A stretch of DNA of 64,000 bases from GSA-30 sp036384435 (GCF_036384435.1 NZ_DASVMI010000181.1:1-64000), one strand, 5' to 3'; counted from the first letter of the stretch, positions 33,516 through 42,496 are shown. Translations and numbers: made by a program. Notes: generated by a model from the sequence alone, not told the origin.

Positions 33516-33935
33516 ATGAGTGGCGTCGCCAGCAACGACGGGTGGCGCCCGCTTCGGCGATGGGAAAAGGCGGTATTCACGATTCTGGGTGGAGCGCTGC
33601 TGGCCTGGGCGGGTTGGCATGGGATACAGACTGCGCGATTCCTGGCGCGCAGCATCCATGTGACCGGTACGATCGTTGCCAACAGTGGGCACCCACGCAT
33701 CCACTTCAAGGCTACGGACGGTCGCGATATCGAGTTTGTGCAGAACGGCGGCGCCTGGGGTGATGCCGGCGACGCCATGACCGTGGTCTACGACGCCAGC
33801 AACCCGAAGGGTTCCGCGCATGCCGATACCTTCCTTGCCTTGTGGGGACAAGTCATTTTCTGCCTTCCCATGGCACTGGGCCTGTTAGCCGCGGCGTTCC
33901 TGGGTGGCCAGATAAGGTACAGGGCGATCAGATAG
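33516..33935 (+). CDS. DUF3592-like membrane protein
   Basis: 139 residues from the ATG at 33516, with AGGGATG about 8-10 bases upstream; a GTG at 33471 would extend it by 15 residues. Two membrane helices (AVFTILGGALLAWAGWHGI at about 19-37, and ALWGQVIFCLPMALGLLAAA near the C-terminus) enclose an extracytoplasmic beta-rich segment (VTGTIVANSGHPRIHFKATD, then YDASNPKGS). This helix-beta domain-helix plan, with VxGTI and VxYDPxNP-like words, is that of DUF3592. The function is unknown. It stands alone in a gene-poor interval. Confidence 0.75.
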   Translation: MSGVASNDGWRPLRRWEKAVFTILGGALLAWAGWHGIQTARFLARSIHVTGTIVANSGHPRIHFKATDGRDIEFVQNGGAWGDAGDAMTVVYDASNPKGSAHADTFLALWGQVIFCLPMALGLLAAAFLGGQIRYRAIR

Positions 33936-34406
33936 GTAAAGTCGCTTGCCGTGAGGTCGCCACTCGCGGCGTCGCGGTTTCAGGGCATTGCCCCATCGAG
34001 AGCCCGGGCGTCCTGGCGCCGGTCCGTCCGCAAGCTGTTCGCTGCGCTGCTTGAGTACCCAGGGGCTGGCGATTCATCACGATTCATCACGCGACGGACC
34101 CGATGCCACGACCGAGATGCGCCTATGAGCAATTAATGTACTTCTGAGTATTGACTTGGATCGTGGCAGAGGTATTATTTGCACCGGCGAGTTCTTTAAT
34201 GAGCTCCTGCCCCCGCCACCCCGGTATCGGTCCCCCCCTCCCCCCGCCCGATACCGGGGCTTGGCCTTCTCTTTCGTATCCCTTCGATAGACTGTTTGCA
34301 CTCAGGCGCTTCATGCTTCGCGCCTACGCTTTCTTGGCGTAGTTGCTGACACCATGGGTTTGAACCAGGCTCAGCGGTACAAGGGCTGGTATGTAAGGGA
34401 CCCCAC
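33936..34406. other. 471-base gap before the antiporter, with a C-rich hairpin
   Basis: No gene supported. It holds a tandem GATTCATCAC pair (about 34071-34091) and the 34219-34259 hairpin, then a stretch presumably carrying the antiporter's promoter and leader. Confidence 0.5.
34219..34259. other. Perfect 12-bp inverted repeat with a C/G-tract loop
   Basis: CCCCGGTATCGG pairs perfectly with CCGATACCGGGG around a 17-base loop made almost entirely of C on this strand (G-tracts on the other). The complementary strand's loop could form a G-quadruplex. It is not a normal terminator, as no T-run follows. Confidence 0.6.
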
Positions 34407-36227
34407 ATGACACTTGAACTCGGGCTGGCGCTGGCCGGCATGCTCACCATCGGCTTTTTTGCGCAATGGCTGGCTTGGCGCGTCAAATTGCCGGCCATTC
34501 TCTTCCTGCTGCTGGCAGGTATCGTGCTGGGGCCGTTAACGGGGGTGCTGAAGCCTGACGCGCTACTTGGGGAATTGCTGTTTCCAGTGGTGTCCCTTTC
34601 GGTGGCACTGATCCTGTTCGAGGGCAGTCTGAGCCTGCGCTTCCATGAACTGCCGGATATCGGCCATGTCGTGCGTGGTCTGGTGAGCTATGGCGCCATC
34701 GTCGCGTTGCTGCTGCTGGCAGTGGTAGCGCACTACGTGGCCGGCTTGAGCTGGGAGATCTCGCTGCTGTTTGGTGCATTGACCTGCGTGACTGGCCCAA
34801 CCGTGATCGCGCCGATGTTGCGCACGGTGCGCCCGAATGCGCGTATCGCCAACGTGTTGCGTTGGGAAGGCATCGTGATCGATCCGCTCGGCGCGCTGTT
34901 CGCCGTGCTCGCGTATGAGGCCATCGTCTCGCATCGCCAGGGGCATACGATCGGCGTGTTCCTGTGGACCGTGGTCTGCGGCGCGGGCGTCGGTGCCTTG
35001 GCCGCCTGGGGCCTGGGCAACCTGTTGCGTCGCCAGTTGATCCCGGAGTATCTGCAAGCGTATGGCGCGATGGTGGCGGTGCTGCTGGCTTTCAGTCTCT
35101 CCAACGCGGTGGCGCATGAGTCGGGTCTGCTGGCGGTGACGATCATGGGCATCGCGTTGGGCAACATGCGCCACGTGCATATCGATCACATCCTGGATTT
35201 CAAGGAAAACCTCACCACCGTGCTGGTGTCGAGCCTGTTCATCCTGCTGGCCGCACGCCTGCAATGGCCGTCATTCGGCATGCTTTGGGCTGGCTTTGTG
35301 GTGTTCCTGGCCGCGCAGTTGATCGTGCGGCCGATCACGGTGCTGGTGTCCAGCCTGGGGAGCAACCTGACCTGGCGCGAACGTGCATTGATCGCCTGGA
35401 TCGCGCCGCGAGGCATCGTCGCAGCCTCCGTGTCCTCTCTGTTTGCGCTGCGCTTGAGCAGTATCGAGCATATGGCCGGTGCCGAGGCACTGGTCCCTTT
35501 GGTGTTCATCCTGATCATCGGCACGGTCGTGTTGCAAAGCGCTACGTCGCGTCCGCTTGGACTGTGGTTGAAAGTGGCCGAGCCTGAGCCGCGTGGCGTG
35601 CTGATCTTCGGTTCCGATCGGGTGGCGCGTGTCGTGGCCAAGGTATTGGCCGATGCGGGCTTTCGCGTGGTGCTTGCCGACGATCAATGGGACAACATGC
35701 GCGCCGCGCGCATGGAAGGGTTGACGACCTTCTTCGGCAACCCTGCCTCGCACTATGCCGAGCGCAACCTGGACCTCTCCGGTATTGGGCATCTGCTGGC
35801 CATGTCTACGCATGGCGAACGCAATTCGCTGGCCTGCGTGCACTATCGCCAGGAGTTCGGGCACAGCAAGGTGTATCTGCTGCGCAATCTCAACCGCGAG
35901 GAATCGACTGCGCGAGGTGCGATTGCCGAAGCCGGGGTCGCCACGGCACTGGTTTCCGATGACATGACGCACAGCCGCCTGATGGCGCTGCTCGATGAGG
36001 GCTGGCGCACCAAGTCCACCAAGATCACGGCCACGTTTGGCTGGACGCAGTTTGTGGCGCAGTACGGCCAGTCATCGATGCCGCTGTTCGGCGTGGACGA
36101 AAAAGGCGACCTGCGTATCGCCTCCTCGTCGCGACCGGTCGAGCCCAAGGCCGGTTGGACGGTCATTGCACTCATACCCCCCGAGCAGACCCGACAAGCT
36201 GAGCCGGCGACCAGCCACCCGGAGTGA
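34407..36227 (+). CDS. CPA-type cation:proton antiporter with C-terminal Rossmann-like domain
   Basis: 606 residues. About 12 membrane helices fill residues 1-390 (LGLALAGMLTIGFFAQWLA, PAILFLLLAGIVLGPLTGVL, and so on). The mid-helix CVTGPTVIAPML and WEGIVIDPLGALFA resemble the transport-site helices of CPA1 (NhaP/YjcE) exchangers. From ~400 follows a TrkA-N/Rossmann-like domain (GVLIFGSDRVARVVAKVLAD) without an obvious intact GxGxxG, then ~100 more residues that may gate transport. It would swap Na+ or K+ for H+ at the inner membrane. Upstream GGGA lies 7 bases before the ATG. Confidence 0.9.
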   Translation: MTLELGLALAGMLTIGFFAQWLAWRVKLPAILFLLLAGIVLGPLTGVLKPDALLGELLFPVVSLSVALILFEGSLSLRFHELPDIGHVVRGLVSYGAIVALLLLAVVAHYVAGLSWEISLLFGALTCVTGPTVIAPMLRTVRPNARIANVLRWEGIVIDPLGALFAVLAYEAIVSHRQGHTIGVFLWTVVCGAGVGALAAWGLGNLLRRQLIPEYLQAYGAMVAVLLAFSLSNAVAHESGLLAVTIMGIALGNMRHVHIDHILDFKENLTTVLVSSLFILLAARLQWPSFGMLWAGFVVFLAAQLIVRPITVLVSSLGSNLTWRERALIAWIAPRGIVAASVSSLFALRLSSIEHMAGAEALVPLVFILIIGTVVLQSATSRPLGLWLKVAEPEPRGVLIFGSDRVARVVAKVLADAGFRVVLADDQWDNMRAARMEGLTTFFGNPASHYAERNLDLSGIGHLLAMSTHGERNSLACVHYRQEFGHSKVYLLRNLNREESTARGAIAEAGVATALVSDDMTHSRLMALLDEGWRTKSTKITATFGWTQFVAQYGQSSMPLFGVDEKGDLRIASSSRPVEPKAGWTVIALIPPEQTRQAEPATSHPE

Positions 36228-36255
36228 TTCGGGCGGCGGGTCGCGACCGTCATCG

Positions 36256-37560
36256 TCAAGCTGCCGAAGCGCGGCGCTGGGACTGGAACTGCGCTTCTTC
36301 AGTCGATCCCTTCAGGGCGGTGGTAGACGACTGGCCCTGCTGGATCGCCTGAGTCACCGCATCGAAGTAACCAGTACCGACTTCACGCTGGTGCTTGACC
36401 GCCGTGAAGCCCCGTTCGGCCGCAGCGAATTCCTTTTCCTGCAACTCGACGAAGGCACTCATCTGGCGGCGCGCATAGCCATGGGCCAGATCGAACATGC
36501 CGTAGTTGAGACTGTGGAAGCCGGCCAGGGTGATGAACTGGAACTTGTAACCCATCGCACCCAGTTCCTTCTGGAAGCTGGCAATCGTGGCATCGTCGAG
36601 ATTCTTCTTCCAGTTGAAGCTCGGCGAGCAGTTGTAAGCGAGCATCTTGCCCGGATACTTGGCATGGATCGCCTCGGCGAAGCGGCGTGCATCGTCCAGA
36701 TTTGGCTTGCTGGTCTCGCACCAGATCAGGTCGGCATAGGGTGCATAGGCAAGGCCGCGGCTGATCGCCTGGTCCAGGCCCGCCTTGACGCGGAAGAAAC
36801 CCTCGACGGTACGTTCGCCAGTCAGGAATGGCTTGTCGTTGTCGTCGATATCCGAAGTCAGCAGGTCTGCGGCGTCGGCATCGGTGCGCGCGATGATCAA
36901 GGTTGGCACGCCGCAGACGTCGGCAGCCAGGCGCGCGGCATTGAGTTTGTCCACCGCTTCGCGCGTCGGTACCAGCACCTTGCCACCCATGTGACCGCAC
37001 TTCTTCACCGAGGCCAGCTGATCCTCGAAATGCACGGCGGCGGCACCAGCCTCGATCATCGCTTTCATCAACTCGAAGGCATTGAGTACGCCACCGAAAC
37101 CGGCTTCTGCGTCGGCCACGATCGGCACCAGCCAGTCGATCTCGTCATGACCTTCGGCGTGATGCAACTGATCGGCGCGTAGCAGCGTATTGTTGATGCG
37201 CTTGACCACCATGGGTACCGAATTGGCTGGATAAAGCGATTGGTCCGGATACATCTCGCCAGCAACGTTGGCATCGGCAGCCACCTGCCAGCCGCTGAGG
37301 TAGATCGCCTGCAAGCCGGCCTTGACCTGCTGCATCGCCTGGTTACCGGTCAACGCGCCCAGGGCATTGACGAACGGCTCGTTGTGCAGTGACTTCCACA
37401 GTCGCTCGGCACCGCGTCGTGCCAGCGAATGCTCCACGACGACCGTGCCGCGCAGGCGGGCGACTTCCTCGGCACCGTATTGGCGTTCGATGCCCGCCCA
37501 GCGGGCGTTGTTCTTCCATTCGAGCGAGATCTGGTCGGCAGTCGGCAGTTGCGTCTTCAT
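36256..37560 (-). CDS. aceA: Isocitrate lyase
   Basis: 434 residues (E. coli 434). Signature KKCGHMGGKVLVPTREA carries the catalytic Cys188; YPDQSLYPANSVP, DAEAGFGGVLNAFELMK and SPSFNWKKNLDD are also present. It splits isocitrate into glyoxylate and succinate, the first step of the glyoxylate bypass that allows growth on acetate and fatty acids. It lies 68 bases downstream of aceB on the same strand, so the two form an aceB-aceA operon, probably driven from the 39.2-39.36 kb gap. No aceK is adjacent. Confidence 0.97.
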   Translation of the reverse strand: MKTQLPTADQISLEWKNNARWAGIERQYGAEEVARLRGTVVVEHSLARRGAERLWKSLHNEPFVNALGALTGNQAMQQVKAGLQAIYLSGWQVAADANVAGEMYPDQSLYPANSVPMVVKRINNTLLRADQLHHAEGHDEIDWLVPIVADAEAGFGGVLNAFELMKAMIEAGAAAVHFEDQLASVKKCGHMGGKVLVPTREAVDKLNAARLAADVCGVPTLIIARTDADAADLLTSDIDDNDKPFLTGERTVEGFFRVKAGLDQAISRGLAYAPYADLIWCETSKPNLDDARRFAEAIHAKYPGKMLAYNCSPSFNWKKNLDDATIASFQKELGAMGYKFQFITLAGFHSLNYGMFDLAHGYARRQMSAFVELQEKEFAAAERGFTAVKHQREVGTGYFDAVTQAIQQGQSSTTALKGSTEEAQFQSQRRASAA

Positions 37561-37628
37561 GAGCGTGATCCTCGGATTGATGCAAGGCTTTGGGAGGCCG
37601 CGCGACGTGGCGTCGCGCGTGCGGTCGT

Positions 37629-39230
37629 TCAGGCGTCGAGTTCGTCGTAGGCAGGCAGTGTGAGAAAGTCGCCCAATACCGGCGAGCGCGTCATACGGCT
37701 GAGCAGTCGTGCGGCATCATCAGCGCGTCGCGCGCCGGGCAGGTCGCTTTGCGCCAGCTTGTGCGTGTGCGCAGCCAGCGCCTGTTCGAACAACGCGATA
37801 TCGATCGGCGCGTGATCGGTAAACGTGACGCCGCCATGGTGCAGCCACTGCCATAGTTGCGAGCGTGCAATCTCCGCGGTGGCAGCGTCCTCCATCAGGT
37901 GATGAATCGGCACGCAGCCAAGGCCTTCCAGCCACGCCGCGGTATAGCGCAGGCTCACCTCGACATTGTTGTCGAAGCCGGCACGGCTGATCGATCCGGC
38001 GCAGGGCGCGATCAATTGGTCGCGCGTCACCGCGACGTCGGCGCGTTCCACATTCAGCTGGTTGGGCGAGGGCATGTATTTATCGAAAATAGCCTGCGCT
38101 ACCGGCACAAGCGCCGGATGCGCCACCCAGGTGCCATCATGACCGGCCTGCACCTCGCGCAGCTTGTCGGCACGCACCTTCTCCATGGCCGCATCATTGG
38201 CCGCGTCGTCGCCCTTGATCGGAATCTGTGCGGCCATGCCGCCCATCGCGAATGCACCGCGACGATGGCAGGTCTGAATCAGCAATTCCGAATAGGCTTT
38301 CAGGAACGGCACGGTCATCTGCACCTGCCCGCGCTCGGGCAGCAGGCGATCGCCGTGCGCACGAAAGGTTTTCAGGTAGGAGAAGATGTAATCCCAGCGA
38401 CCGCAGTTCAGGCCCACGGCGCGCTCGCGCAACGCATGCAGGATTTCATGCATCTGAAACACCGCCGGCAGCGTCTCGATCAGCACGGTGGCCTTCATCG
38501 TGTTGGCTGGCAGTTCCAGCTCCTGCTCAGCCAGCGTCATCACGTCGTTCCACAGAGCGGCCTCTTCCATCGCCTCAAGCTTGGGTAGGTAGAAGTACGG
38601 GCCGCGATCGCGCTGGGCCAGTGCGCGGGCGTTATGGAAAGCAAACAGACCGAAGTCGGCCAGGGCGCCCGACATCGGCACGCCATCGACGATTAGATGG
38701 CGCTCGGGCAGGTGCCAGCCGCGCGGCCGCACCACCAAGACGGCTGGGTTATCGGATAGCCGATAAGCCTTGCCTTCCGGCGAGGTGAAATCGATCGTGC
38801 CGGCGACCGCGTCACGCAAGTTGATCTGGCCGTCGAGCTGGTTGGCCAGGCTCGGCGAGGAGGAATCCTCGAAGTCCGCCATGAATACCTTCGCGCCAGA
38901 ATTGAGCGCGTTGATGATCATCTTGCGCTCGACCGGGCCGGTGATTTCCACGCGTCGATCGCACAGCGCGGCGGGAATCGGTGCCACACGCCAGTTTGAT
39001 TGGCGGATGGTACGGGTATCGTCGCGGAAATCGGGCAGGGCGCCTGCGTCGTAGCCGGCCTGTCGCTCACGGCGCTGGCTGAGCAGGTATTGGCGGCGGG
39101 CTTCGAAGCGGCGATGCAATTGGCCGAGGAAGGCCAGCGCGGCTGGCGTCAATATTGCGCCATGTTCCGGGCGGGTCTGGCCTACCACTTGGGCGGCCTC
39201 GATCACCACGCGTTCCTTCGGTACAGCCAT
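37629..39230 (-). CDS. aceB: Malate synthase A
   Basis: 533 residues (E. coli 533). Blocks visible include KVFMADFEDSSSP, RPRGWHLPERHL, the active-site region IKGDDAANDAAMEKVRADKL and DGTWVAHPALVPVA, with GLNCGRWDYIFSYLKTF. It condenses glyoxylate with acetyl-CoA to malate, the second step of the glyoxylate bypass. It is the first gene of the aceB-aceA unit and diverges from a CysB-like LysR gene; the 130-base gap between them contains two palindromes, one a textbook T-N11-A site. Confidence 0.96.
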   Translation of the reverse strand: MAVPKERVVIEAAQVVGQTRPEHGAILTPAALAFLGQLHRRFEARRQYLLSQRRERQAGYDAGALPDFRDDTRTIRQSNWRVAPIPAALCDRRVEITGPVERKMIINALNSGAKVFMADFEDSSSPSLANQLDGQINLRDAVAGTIDFTSPEGKAYRLSDNPAVLVVRPRGWHLPERHLIVDGVPMSGALADFGLFAFHNARALAQRDRGPYFYLPKLEAMEEAALWNDVMTLAEQELELPANTMKATVLIETLPAVFQMHEILHALRERAVGLNCGRWDYIFSYLKTFRAHGDRLLPERGQVQMTVPFLKAYSELLIQTCHRRGAFAMGGMAAQIPIKGDDAANDAAMEKVRADKLREVQAGHDGTWVAHPALVPVAQAIFDKYMPSPNQLNVERADVAVTRDQLIAPCAGSISRAGFDNNVEVSLRYTAAWLEGLGCVPIHHLMEDAATAEIARSQLWQWLHHGGVTFTDHAPIDIALFEQALAAHTHKLAQSDLPGARRADDAARLLSRMTRSPVLGDFLTLPAYDELDA

Positions 39231-39279
39231 GATCGTCTCCTGGGCTTGGGTTGGACGCCAAGCTAGGTCAATCCATCAG

Positions 39280-39292
39280 GCTTTGACAAAGC
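39280..39292. promoter_or_regulatory. Palindrome GCTTTG-A-CAAAGC in the aceB/LysR gap
   Basis: A perfect 6-base inverted repeat about the A at 39286. It includes TTGACA (39283-39288), which could be the -35 of the rightward LysR promoter, with a TGATAT at 39308-39313 as -10 (19-base spacer, slightly long). Confidence 0.45.
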
Positions 39293-39311
39293 AAATGTTT
39301 TAATTTTTGAT

Positions 39312-39326
39312 ATTGAGAAATTCAAT
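39312..39326. promoter_or_regulatory. LysR-type binding site ATTGA-GAAAT-TCAAT
   Basis: A perfect 5-base inverted repeat with a 5-base centre containing the T-N11-A LysR pattern, in the AT-rich gap between divergent aceB and the CysB-like gene. It is the best operator candidate in the window. Confidence 0.6.
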
Positions 39327-39360
39327 GTAACTTTTAAATCATTGATGTGGAAGCCCGAAA

Positions 39361-40386
39361 ATGGCCAGGAAAAAGCTGAATAAAGCGGCGAAAGCGATTC
39401 GGACCGGGCGGAAAAGCGCGTCAAGGGCCAGTGACGATGCCGCGCGCTACTACTACAAGGGCAACCGGCAGAAGCAGATGCGAGCATTCGTGTACACGGT
39501 CAAGCTCGGTACGCTGACCCGGGCGGCCGAAGCGCTGTACCTGTCTCAGCCCACCGTGAGCCTGCAGCTCCAGGCCTTGGAGCGCGAACTCGGCATCCGG
39601 TTGCTGGAGCGCAGCCGACGCCGCATCAACCTAACCGATGCCGGCGAAGCCCTTTACGAAATCGCCCGTCCACTGGTGGAGGGCTGGGAAAATCTTGACC
39701 GGGATTTCCAGGCGAAGATCAAGGGGTTGGAAGCCGGGCGCCTGACCATCGCTGCCGGTACTTCCACCATCCAGTACCTGCTGCCCGAAATGGTGCGGCG
39801 CTATCGCGAGCGCTTTCCGGCGGTACAACTGCAACTGGCCAATGTCACCGGCAAGGATGGCATGGCCTTGTTGCGCGCCGACGAGGCGGATTTCGCAGTC
39901 GGTTCCATGCTCGATGTACCCAACGACATCGCCTGGGCGCCGGTCTACCATTACGATCCGATGCTGATCACTCCACTGGACCATCCGCTGGCCTCGAAAG
40001 CCCGCGTGAGCGTGGAAGATCTCTCGCCCTATGGATTGATTCTGCCTCCACAGCGCTTGTCCACCTATCGTCTGGTCGACCTGGTATTCCAACAGCGTCA
40101 GGTGCCCTACCAGGTGGCGATCGAAGTCGGTGGCTGGGAAGTCATCAAGGAGTATGTGGCGATGGGCCTGGGCATTTCCATCGTCACCGGCATTTGCATC
40201 ACCGAAGCTGACCGTGCCCGCCTGGCCGTGCGCAATATGCGCGAATACTTTCCGCAGCGCAGTTATGGTGTGGTCATGCGCAAGGGCAAATACCTCAGCG
40301 GCGAAGCACGCGCATTCATCGACCTGATCCGCCCCGGCCTGCTGACCCATCGCGACTACGATGAATCAGGGCATTCGGAGCGTTGA
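39361..40386 (+). CDS. LysR-family regulator, CysB-like, divergent from aceBA
   Basis: 341 residues. A basic N-terminal extension of ~38 residues (MARKKLNKAAKAIRTG) precedes the winged helix-turn-helix (AFVYTVKLGTLTRAAEALYL then SQPTVSLQLQALERE). A CysB/Cbl-type effector domain follows (LTIAAGTSTIQYLLPEMVRR, VGGWEVIKEYVAMGLGISIV). Its position and the palindromes in the gap make it the probable regulator of the glyoxylate bypass genes; E. coli uses IclR instead, so this would be a lineage-specific arrangement. The ligand is unknown. The mature regulator is long for the family because of the extension. Confidence 0.9.
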   Translation: MARKKLNKAAKAIRTGRKSASRASDDAARYYYKGNRQKQMRAFVYTVKLGTLTRAAEALYLSQPTVSLQLQALERELGIRLLERSRRRINLTDAGEALYEIARPLVEGWENLDRDFQAKIKGLEAGRLTIAAGTSTIQYLLPEMVRRYRERFPAVQLQLANVTGKDGMALLRADEADFAVGSMLDVPNDIAWAPVYHYDPMLITPLDHPLASKARVSVEDLSPYGLILPPQRLSTYRLVDLVFQQRQVPYQVAIEVGGWEVIKEYVAMGLGISIVTGICITEADRARLAVRNMREYFPQRSYGVVMRKGKYLSGEARAFIDLIRPGLLTHRDYDESGHSER

Positions 40387-40586
40387 CTTGTTGAGGCCTG
40401 CGATGAGTTGAATCGTGCGGTCGGAGAGGGTGGCGGGGGCGCAAGTTCGTCAGGTAGATTCATGCCCGAGACCTGCGATGCTCGCATCGTAAGCTGGCGG
40501 TCTGCCTCATACTGCAACGTGGCACTTCCGCTACCGACCTCACATCTCCGGGCCGCTCATGGCTGCACCCTTACATCGTGGCGCGA

Positions 40587-41189
40587 TCAATCTGCCAATG
40601 CCGCATTCCGATACTTGCCCTGATACGGCGCGAACAGCTTCAGGATCGCTGCCATGTCGGCATCCGGGTTGTCCGTGGTGCGAAACATCTTGCCTAGCGT
40701 GAACGTCTTGCTCGGGTAGTCGATGAACAAGGGCAGGATCGGCACATTGGCCGTATGGGCGATACGCAGAAAGCCGCTCTTCCAGCGCTTCACACGCTTG
40801 CGCGTGCCCTCGGGCGTGATGCCCAGCCACATCTTTTCGCAGTGAGCGAAGCGCTCGACCATCTGTCCGACGACGTCAGTCGCCTCGCCGCGATTGATCG
40901 GGATCGCGCCAATCGGGCGCAGGATGATCCCCAGCGGACCCTCCAGCACTTCGCGCTTGATCATGATGCCGATGTTCACCCCTACGGCGGTCTTCATGAC
41001 CACGCCCCAGAAGCCATCCCAGTAGGACGAATGCGGGGCGCCGATGACCACCATCTTCGGCTCGTTCGGCAACTCGCCCAGCAGGCGCCAACCGCGCAGG
41101 CGCATGACCAGACGCATCACCTTGGGCCAGAAGCGGCTGTTGATCGGGGGCGCCGCGGGCGGCAGCACGGGTAGGTTGAGGTCCTTCAT
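40587..41189 (-). CDS. 1-acyl-sn-glycerol-3-phosphate acyltransferase-like protein
   Basis: 200 residues. The PlsC-type HX4D motif is APHSSYWDGF (His53, Asp58), followed by PIGAIPINRGEAT (motif II-like), WLGITPEGTRKRV (motif III, EGTR) and NVPILPLFIDY. There is no clear N-terminal membrane anchor, so it is probably peripheral. It would acylate a lysolipid or related glycerolipid acceptor; the short size resembles OlsA-like and other minimal family members. Its start overlaps the arfB stop (ATGA), making it the last gene of a truC-arfB-acyltransferase operon. Confidence 0.87.
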   Translation of the reverse strand: MKDLNLPVLPPAAPPINSRFWPKVMRLVMRLRGWRLLGELPNEPKMVVIGAPHSSYWDGFWGVVMKTAVGVNIGIMIKREVLEGPLGIILRPIGAIPINRGEATDVVGQMVERFAHCEKMWLGITPEGTRKRVKRWKSGFLRIAHTANVPILPLFIDYPSKTFTLGKMFRTTDNPDADMAAILKLFAPYQGKYRNAALAD

Positions 41190-41608
41190 TCTTTGCTCCA
41201 GTCGCGCGAGCGCGTCTGTTTGATCTTGCCACGCATTTGCTTGCCTGCCAGCCGCCGCTCCTTGGCGGCGCGACTGGGCTTGGTGGCGACGCGTTTCTTG
41301 GGCGCAACCAGCACACCACGAATCACCTCGGCCAGCCGCTCGCGTGCATCGTCGCGGTTGCGGCCCTGGTCGCGAAAGCGTCGCGCCTGGATCACCAGAA
41401 TGCCTTCGCCGGTCATGCGACGGTCGCTTCGCGCAAGCAGGCGCTGGCGTATCTCGTCGGGCAACGACGGAGACGACTGTACGTCAAAGCGCAGCTCCAC
41501 CGCGCTTTCGGTGCGATTGACGTGCTGACCGCCGGGTCCGTCCGCGCGCAGGAAGCGCTCGACCAGCTCGGACTCGGGCAGCGTAATGGAGCGGCTGATG
41601 GTAAGCAT
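41186..41608 (-). CDS. arfB: Alternative ribosome-rescue factor ArfB
   Basis: 140 residues (E. coli YaeJ 140). The GGQ catalytic loop is in RADGPGGQHVNRTESAVELR (Gly26-Gly27-Gln28). A basic C-terminal tail (KQMRGKIKQTRSRDW) is expected to insert into the mRNA channel of stalled ribosomes. It hydrolyses peptidyl-tRNA on ribosomes lacking a stop codon. It lies 10 bases after truC and overlaps the following acyltransferase start. Confidence 0.95.
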   Translation of the reverse strand: MLTISRSITLPESELVERFLRADGPGGQHVNRTESAVELRFDVQSSPSLPDEIRQRLLARSDRRMTGEGILVIQARRFRDQGRNRDDARERLAEVIRGVLVAPKKRVATKPSRAAKERRLAGKQMRGKIKQTRSRDWSKE

Positions 41609-41618
41609 GGCCAGCAGT

Positions 41619-42323
41619 TTAGCCCAACTGCGGAACGGACCATCCAAAACGCTCAAGGACACTGGCGAAGGCCGGGTCCAGTGGCGCCTCGATGCATAAT
41701 GGCTCGTCACTTACCGGATGGCGAAGTTGCAGACGCAAGGCGTGCAGCAGCATGCGATGGCAATGGAAATATTGCTTGTACAAGCGATTATGGTCACTAC
41801 GACCGTGCTGGCAGTCGCCAATGACCGGATGATGGATGTGTGCCAGGTGTTTGCGGATCTGCCGAAAACGCCCGGTTTCAGGCTCTGCCAGCACCAGCGC
41901 ATAACGCTGCTGCTCATAGCGCCCCAGCGCGATCGGCTGCTCGGTGGTGTCCAGCCGCCGGTAGCTCGTGCGTGCGTCCCGCCGTGGGCCGGTTTGGCGC
42001 GAACCGGGCAGCGGATAATCGATGAGCCCCTCCCCTGGCTCCGGCCATCCGCGCACGACGGTCAGATACTGCTTGTGCACGTCGCGTCCCATGAACTGCT
42101 CGCCGATCGCGGCTGCCACCTCGCTGCTGCGCGCAATCAGCAGCACGCCACTGGTGGCGCGATCCAGGCGATGGGCCAGGTACACGGTGCCCCCGACCTG
42201 CTCACGCAATACATCGACCAGGAACTCGTCGGCGTTGCCCACCATCTTTGAACGATGCACGGCCATGCCCGCCGGCTTGTTGACGGCGATGATGAAGTCG
42301 TCCTGGTAGAGAAGGGAGAGCAT
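41619..42323 (-). CDS. truC: tRNA pseudouridine(65) synthase TruC
   Basis: 234 residues from the ATG at 42323 (GAG upstream in a purine-rich stretch). RluA/TruC family: catalytic Asp in AHRLDRATSGVLLIA, start LYQDDFIIAVNKPAGMAVHR, and the C-terminal ETGRFRQIRKHLAHIHHPVIG. It makes pseudouridine at U65 of some tRNAs. It is the first gene of a three-gene unit. Upstream, the gap to ubiB holds GAGTGAG-rich repeats. Confidence 0.92.
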   Translation of the reverse strand: MLSLLYQDDFIIAVNKPAGMAVHRSKMVGNADEFLVDVLREQVGGTVYLAHRLDRATSGVLLIARSSEVAAAIGEQFMGRDVHKQYLTVVRGWPEPGEGLIDYPLPGSRQTGPRRDARTSYRRLDTTEQPIALGRYEQQRYALVLAEPETGRFRQIRKHLAHIHHPVIGDCQHGRSDHNRLYKQYFHCHRMLLHALRLQLRHPVSDEPLCIEAPLDPAFASVLERFGWSVPQLG

Positions 42324-42331
42324 GGTGGAGT

Positions 42332-42496
42332 TAAGAGCGAGGAGTGAGTAAGAGCGAGGAGTGAGTGGAGAGGAGTTGGCAGTGAGTAAGAGCGAGGTGT
42401 GAATGGAGAGGAGCGAGTGGGCGGGCTCGTCTCTCACGACTCGCCACGGCTCTTACGCGCTCTCTAACTCCTCACTCCTCGCTCTCCACTCACTGC
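42332..42496. repeat. Purine-rich intergenic repeat cluster (family C), copy 1
   Basis: Two perfect tandem copies of TAAGAGCGAGGAGTGAG (42332-42348, 42349-42365) and a third imperfect one (42387-42402) are followed by an inverted complement (42462-42496) that reads over the last codons of ubiB. The block CTCTCACGACT is shared with 49386-49396. Confidence 0.6.

Noticed and set aside
34340..34370. Possible tRNA T-arm (GGTTCAAACCC on the - strand)
   Set aside because: The flanks do not pair into a 5-bp T-stem, and no acceptor, D or anticodon arms could be found around it.
42332..42402. CRISPR array in the tandem repeats
   Set aside because: The repeat units abut directly without spacers, and no cas genes are nearby.
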